This document shows positions 34,284-37,261 of a stretch of 37,261 nucleotides of DNA, piece by piece. Position numbers and translations under genes: made by a program. The stretch is from NCBI GenBank assembly GCA_020831585.1, contig JAFIGE010000041.1:1-37261 (forward strand), read 5' to 3'. Below the pieces are notes generated by a model, which was not told where the DNA came from, ran no database searches, and worked only from the letters and a program-made list of their open reading frames with translations. The number at the start of each line of letters is the position of its first letter. Position 1 is the stretch's first letter. Origin of the DNA: Opitutales bacterium. GTDB taxonomy: Bacteria > Verrucomicrobiota > Verrucomicrobiia > Opitutales > Oceanipulchritudinaceae.

Positions 34284-34760
34284 TCACGTTGCTTCGCGGA
34301 GCCAGCGGAGGACAGAGGGGATAGCTTCGGCGAGGCTGTCGCGCGTATCGATGTAATCGGTTAGGGTGCCTCCGAATGGATCGGGAACTTCGGGGGCATT
34401 GTGCCCGCCCATGAGCTCACGAAAGAGAAGGAGGGGGGCTTTGATATCGGGAAAACGTTCACGGATGATCTGGCGGTGGGCTTCAGTCATCACGAAAATG
34501 ACGCCGGCTCCCTCGGCCAATTCCGGAGCGAAGCGACGACTGCGGTGGGGGGAGAGATCGAGTCCGACTTTTCCCAAGGCACGAACCGCGTTTTCCGAGG
34601 GCGGATCTCCCGCAAAGGCAGAGACGCCGGCCGATACCACTTCGAGGGTGTTCAGGGGTTCTTCTTCGGCGGCGAGGGCGTGGCGAAGGAGATGGGCTGC
34701 CATGGGGCTTCGGCAGGTATTTCCGGTGCAGGCGACGACGACTTTGCGGTTTTCAGCCAT
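34284..34760 (-). CDS. Low-molecular-weight protein phosphatase, possible protein-arginine phosphatase
   Basis: The 158-residue product has the full LMW-PTP fold. The P-loop is CTGNTCRS with nucleophile Cys11 and Arg17, and the general acid is Asp127 in PDPFGG. Classical tyrosine phosphatases usually have C-x-G-N-I-C-R-S. Thr in place of Ile (Thr15 here) marks the YwlE type, where it favours phosphoarginine. Tyrosine specificity, or a role in polysaccharide export control, remains possible since no arginine kinase (McsB) gene lies in the window. An AAAGGA ribosome-binding site about 10 nt before the ATG supports the start. The gene is 63 bp downstream of the oxidoreductase and could be co-transcribed with it. 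Confidence 0.93.
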   Translation of the reverse strand: MAENRKVVVACTGNTCRSPMAAHLLRHALAAEEEPLNTLEVVSAGVSAFAGDPPSENAVRALGKVGLDLSPHRSRRFAPELAEGAGVIFVMTEAHRQIIRERFPDIKAPLLLFRELMGGHNAPEVPDPFGGTLTDYIDTRDSLAEAIPSVLRWLREAT

Positions 34761-34823
34761 GGGTTTTTATCCTTTCAGATAGTTTGTGCGGCGGGGAATG
34801 CCTGTAAAGGCTCAAGCTGGATT

Positions 34824-35945
34824 TTACACGAGGCCGCCCGCTGGAAGCAACAGGGGCTGATTGCAGGTCGAACCGATTTCGATGCGCCGTTCTTCTTTCT
34901 CTGAGTCGTGGAAAGCAAGCATGACGTCGAGGACATGGTAGGCAAGTTCGCCGCTCGCGCGGGGCGGGCGTTTCTCTCGCAAAGCCCGGCAGAGATCGAC
35001 GAGCCCGAGGCCGCGCCCGGTGGGGCCTGTGGGCGTGTTGTCTGGAACGATTTGCAGAGGAGTGTCGCGCCGTCGGGTGGAATTGACGTGAACGGAACCT
35101 TCGAATTTGTTCGGGTCGGGTGCCTGCAGGCGTCCTTCGGTTCCGTAGATTTCGGGTAGATTGCTGCCGTTGTAGCCAAAGGGAAGGTCGAAGCTGAAGC
35201 AGACGTCTACGATGACACCACAAACCATCTCCATGCTCCCGACATAATGGGTAGGGGTTTCCACTGGAATAATCGTACCGGCGAGGGGGGAACTGGTGAT
35301 TGTCCGCGTGCGGAAGCCGCGCACGGCCCGTCCCCCGACATTTTTTACCGGTCCCAGGCAGTGAATGAGGAAGCTTAGATGGTAAGGCCCCATGTCGAGC
35401 ATTGGCCCGCCTCCCCCGGCGTAATAGAAGGCGGGATTGGGATGCCAGCTTTCGTGCCCGCCGCTGGCGCAAACAAGCCGGGCGAAGAGGGGTTGGCCGA
35501 TCACCCCGTTCGCGAGGAGACGGCGGACGTGCTGTGTACCCGGTCCCAAAACCGTATCGGGCGCGCAACCGACCAGGCACCCGTTTTTGTCGGCAGCGTC
35601 GAGGACGGCCCTCGCCTCCGCGCGGTCGAGGCCGAAAGGCTTTTCAACATAAACGTGCTTACCTGCCCGGACAGCCCGCAGGTTCAGGGGTGCGTGGGCG
35701 GCGGGGTGCGTGAGGTTGAGGACAATATCGATATCCGGAGCTTCGATGATTTCACCGGGATCACTGATGGCACGGGGGATGGCAAACTCCCTCGCGAGGC
35801 TTTCCGCGAAATCCAGGCGCGCGTCGCAACAGGCCGTGATGACAAAGTCCTGTTGCTGGCGGGCGAAGGGGAGGTAGGCTTTGCGGGCGATATCGCCGCA
35901 ACCAATAAGGCCGACGCGGAAAGGGGGATTCATGGGGTTGGGCAT
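34824..35945 (-). CDS. Gfo/Idh/MocA family NAD(P)-dependent sugar oxidoreductase
   Basis: Members oxidise or reduce a hydroxyl or keto group of sugars or inositols using a bound nicotinamide cofactor. The 373-residue product has the Rossmann motif GLIGCGDIA (12-20), the family EKP motif at 101-103 (VYVEKPFG) with the catalytic Lys, and the GGGGPMLDMGPYHL segment (177-190), whose Asp184 and His189 match the family's conserved D-x-x-x-x-H. The C-terminal region is the usual substrate-binding beta sheet. The start could be Met1 (35945) or Met5 (35933, just before PFRVGLIG). It lies 31 bp downstream of the ThuA-like gene in the same direction. ThuA with a dehydrogenase of this family (ThuB) makes 3-keto sugars in rhizobia, so a similar step is inferred. 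The true substrate is unknown. Confidence 0.92.
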   Translation of the reverse strand: MPNPMNPPFRVGLIGCGDIARKAYLPFARQQQDFVITACCDARLDFAESLAREFAIPRAISDPGEIIEAPDIDIVLNLTHPAAHAPLNLRAVRAGKHVYVEKPFGLDRAEARAVLDAADKNGCLVGCAPDTVLGPGTQHVRRLLANGVIGQPLFARLVCASGGHESWHPNPAFYYAGGGGPMLDMGPYHLSFLIHCLGPVKNVGGRAVRGFRTRTITSSPLAGTIIPVETPTHYVGSMEMVCGVIVDVCFSFDLPFGYNGSNLPEIYGTEGRLQAPDPNKFEGSVHVNSTRRRDTPLQIVPDNTPTGPTGRGLGLVDLCRALREKRPPRASGELAYHVLDVMLAFHDSEKEERRIEIGSTCNQPLLLPAGGLV

Positions 35946-35976
35946 AAGGCATTCGGAAAATCAGCGGTCTCTTCGC

Positions 35977-36615
35977 TCAGCGGGCGGCCCAGCAGAGTCC
36001 GCGGATGGTGAAGGCCCATACTTCGGGGTGCGCATCGAACTCGGCAGGCACGTGGCCAAGGGCCGAATAGAAGACCCGCCCGCTCCCCCAGCGCTTGGTC
36101 CACGCCACGGGCATGGCGACCGTTCCGGTTCCCAGGTCGTACTCCGTGTCGAGAAGCACATTCACCCCCGGGTCCATCTGCATATAGTATTGCTCGGAGG
36201 TGTAGGGAAAGCGGGGCGGCAAATCGACGGTGAGGGGATGATCCGGCTGGATTACATTGACGATATAGTCTCCCACGTGCGGGTGGGCAACGAAGCGACC
36301 GCCCACCATCCACTCATAGTCGATCGATCCCCGGAAAGCATCGCCCATCGTTCCATGAATCCCTCCCAGGCCTGTGCCGGCAGCGATAGCCGCACAGAGA
36401 TTTTTCTCACGTTCCCGGGTAAGTTGGCCCATCGTCCAGCAGGGCACGATGAGGTCGAAAGCGCGCAAGCTTTCGGCATCATCAAGGCAGTCGAGGGAGT
36501 CTGAAATGCACGCATCTATGCCCTTTTGGTTGAGAGCGGCAGCAAATCGCTGAGACAGTTCAGCGGGTTGATGTCCATCCCAACCGCCTTGAAAGATCAG
36601 TGCTTTCTTCATCAT
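35977..36615 (-). CDS. ThuA-like trehalose-utilisation-type protein
   Basis: ThuA-like proteins have a class-I glutamine-amidotransferase-like fold and occur with sugar dehydrogenases in keto-sugar metabolism. Their exact chemistry is poorly defined. Starting at ATG 36615 the product has 212 residues and begins MMKKALIFQGGWDGHQP, with the family's first strand and nucleotide-like loop. Further family features are the LIVPCWTMGQLT strand, GGIHGTMGDAFRG (the HG near the putative active site), GGRFVAHPHV, and YTSEQYYMQMDP near the C-terminal half. A GTG at 36633 would add six residues, but an AGAAGG ribosome-binding site just before ATG 36615/36612 favours the shorter form. The gene is first in a ThuA-oxidoreductase pair. 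Confidence 0.88.
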   Translation of the reverse strand: MMKKALIFQGGWDGHQPAELSQRFAAALNQKGIDACISDSLDCLDDAESLRAFDLIVPCWTMGQLTREREKNLCAAIAAGTGLGGIHGTMGDAFRGSIDYEWMVGGRFVAHPHVGDYIVNVIQPDHPLTVDLPPRFPYTSEQYYMQMDPGVNVLLDTEYDLGTGTVAMPVAWTKRWGSGRVFYSALGHVPAEFDAHPEVWAFTIRGLCWAAR

Positions 36616-36715
36616 ACCTTCTATGGGTAACACATCTCGCGAGCGTCGAACAATGCGAATCGCCGCGAAATTACGGATGGGTGTGTGGGGGGGGGCACAA
36701 AGGTTGTCACATCTT

Positions 36716-37261
36716 TCAGTGGCGTTTCACCGCAGTCGCGACCGTTGCGAATTCGGCACCGCCGTCCGGCGTAACCGGTCGGGCCTTTCTTCCTTTCTTG
36801 AACCCCAACAACCCATTAACCGCACAGAAGCTTTCCACCCATCCTACCGAACCCACCACCCAGCTCTCACTGAAGGCGCGGATCTTCGAGAGAAGCCCGG
36901 ACTCTTCCGCCGGACCCGCTCCAGCCATCTCCTTCTCCTTTGTTGCACCGGCTGCCGCAGACTTCTGGACTCCCCGAAGAGGGCGCATTCCCGGCCCCAT
37001 CCGGCTGCACAACCGCGCCCGGTAGCGCTCGTGCCATTTCGTCGCCCAAGTCATCTTACCCTCGATCCGGGCGATCCCCCGCCGCGCCGCAGAGCCACCT
37101 GCGCAGGCCTCCCCGAACCCACTGAAACCATAGCCGCCCGCGTCCTCCACCAATCCCGCCCGCACCGGGTTCAAATCGATATAAGCCGCCACCATCCGTT
37201 GCGCCTCCGTATCCGCCTCCACGATGACACTGCGGAAACGCTCCGCCCAGAAAGTGCCCAC
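36716..37261 (-). CDS. REP-associated tyrosine transposase (RAYT), partial
   Basis: Only the C-terminal ~181 residues are in the window; the start and the N-terminal HUH motif lie beyond 37261. The visible part begins GTFWAERFRSVIVE and continues AAYIDLNPVRAGLVED, GYGFSGFGEA, the core signature of Y1 transposases of the TnpA-REP type. The Tyr in YIDLNPVRAG is the likely single-strand-nicking residue by analogy with the E. coli protein. The region after ~60 holds a basic linker and a final helix (KIRAFSESWVVGSVGWVESF...) typical of this class in PVC bacteria. RAYTs cut and join REP hairpins in single-stranded DNA. REP-like repeats occur at the other end of this window. Completeness and activity cannot be judged. 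Confidence 0.9.
   Translation of the reverse strand: MGTFWAERFRSVIVEADTEAQRMVAAYIDLNPVRAGLVEDAGGYGFSGFGEACAGGSAARRGIARIEGKMTWATKWHERYRARLCSRMGPGMRPLRGVQKSAAAGATKEKEMAGAGPAEESGLLSKIRAFSESWVVGSVGWVESFCAVNGLLGFKKGRKARPVTPDGGAEFATVATAVKRH

Noticed and set aside
34366-34904. Plus-strand frames opposite the phosphatase and oxidoreductase
   Set aside because: Both minus-strand genes have complete active-site motifs. The opposite frames have none.

Overview
The window looks like chromosomal DNA of a GC-rich Gram-negative bacterium. The style of its large secreted proteins suggests Verrucomicrobiota, perhaps class Opitutae, or another PVC-group relative. These proteins carry thrombospondin-3-like Asp-rich stretches, a C-terminal 'S-x-DL ... 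F-x-R-L' module and 'W-N-G-x-x-W' propeller repeats. The taxonomic call is inference; no rRNA gene is present.

Layout, left to right. (1) Two copies of a REP-like repeat (about 42-220) lie just past the stop codon of a giant minus-strand gene (223-10539, 3438 aa). That gene encodes an exported multidomain protein with discoidin, Ig-like, FN3, PKD-like and InlB-like modules around a heparinase/alginate-lyase-like core. Upstream of it is a gene-poor stretch with a remnant of a second gene that had the same C-terminal tail. (2) tatC (minus) and ppdK (plus) are divergent housekeeping genes. ppdK has a recognisable promoter and a strong terminator. (3) A tightly coupled plus-strand operon (15392-28839) encodes three very large exported proteins of 2227, 1119 and 1133 aa with no assignable enzymatic function. 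They are spaced 6 bp and -4 bp apart, and a hairpin-T terminator follows. This is the least explained and most interesting part of the window. (4) The proteostasis cluster tig-clpP-clpX follows. (5) Next come a minus-strand CAT-anticodon tRNA and a 165-bp long imperfect palindrome. (6) A group of minus-strand genes follows: a membrane-anchored GT2 glycosyltransferase, a low-molecular-weight phosphatase with the arginine-phosphatase-type P-loop, a Gfo/Idh/MocA dehydrogenase and a ThuA-like protein. (7) The window ends inside a REP-associated tyrosine transposase (RAYT) gene, which runs off the right edge.

Functional picture. TatC supports export of folded proteins, although the giant proteins here carry ordinary Sec-type signal peptides. 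Tig, ClpP and ClpX form a classic folding and degradation unit. The ThuA/oxidoreductase pair points to keto-sugar metabolism, and the giant lyase-like protein fits a polysaccharide-degrading lifestyle. The RAYT gene and the REP-like repeats at opposite ends probably belong to one repeat-dispersal system, though matching them needs genome-wide comparison. Most genes in the window lack a clear Shine-Dalgarno sequence.
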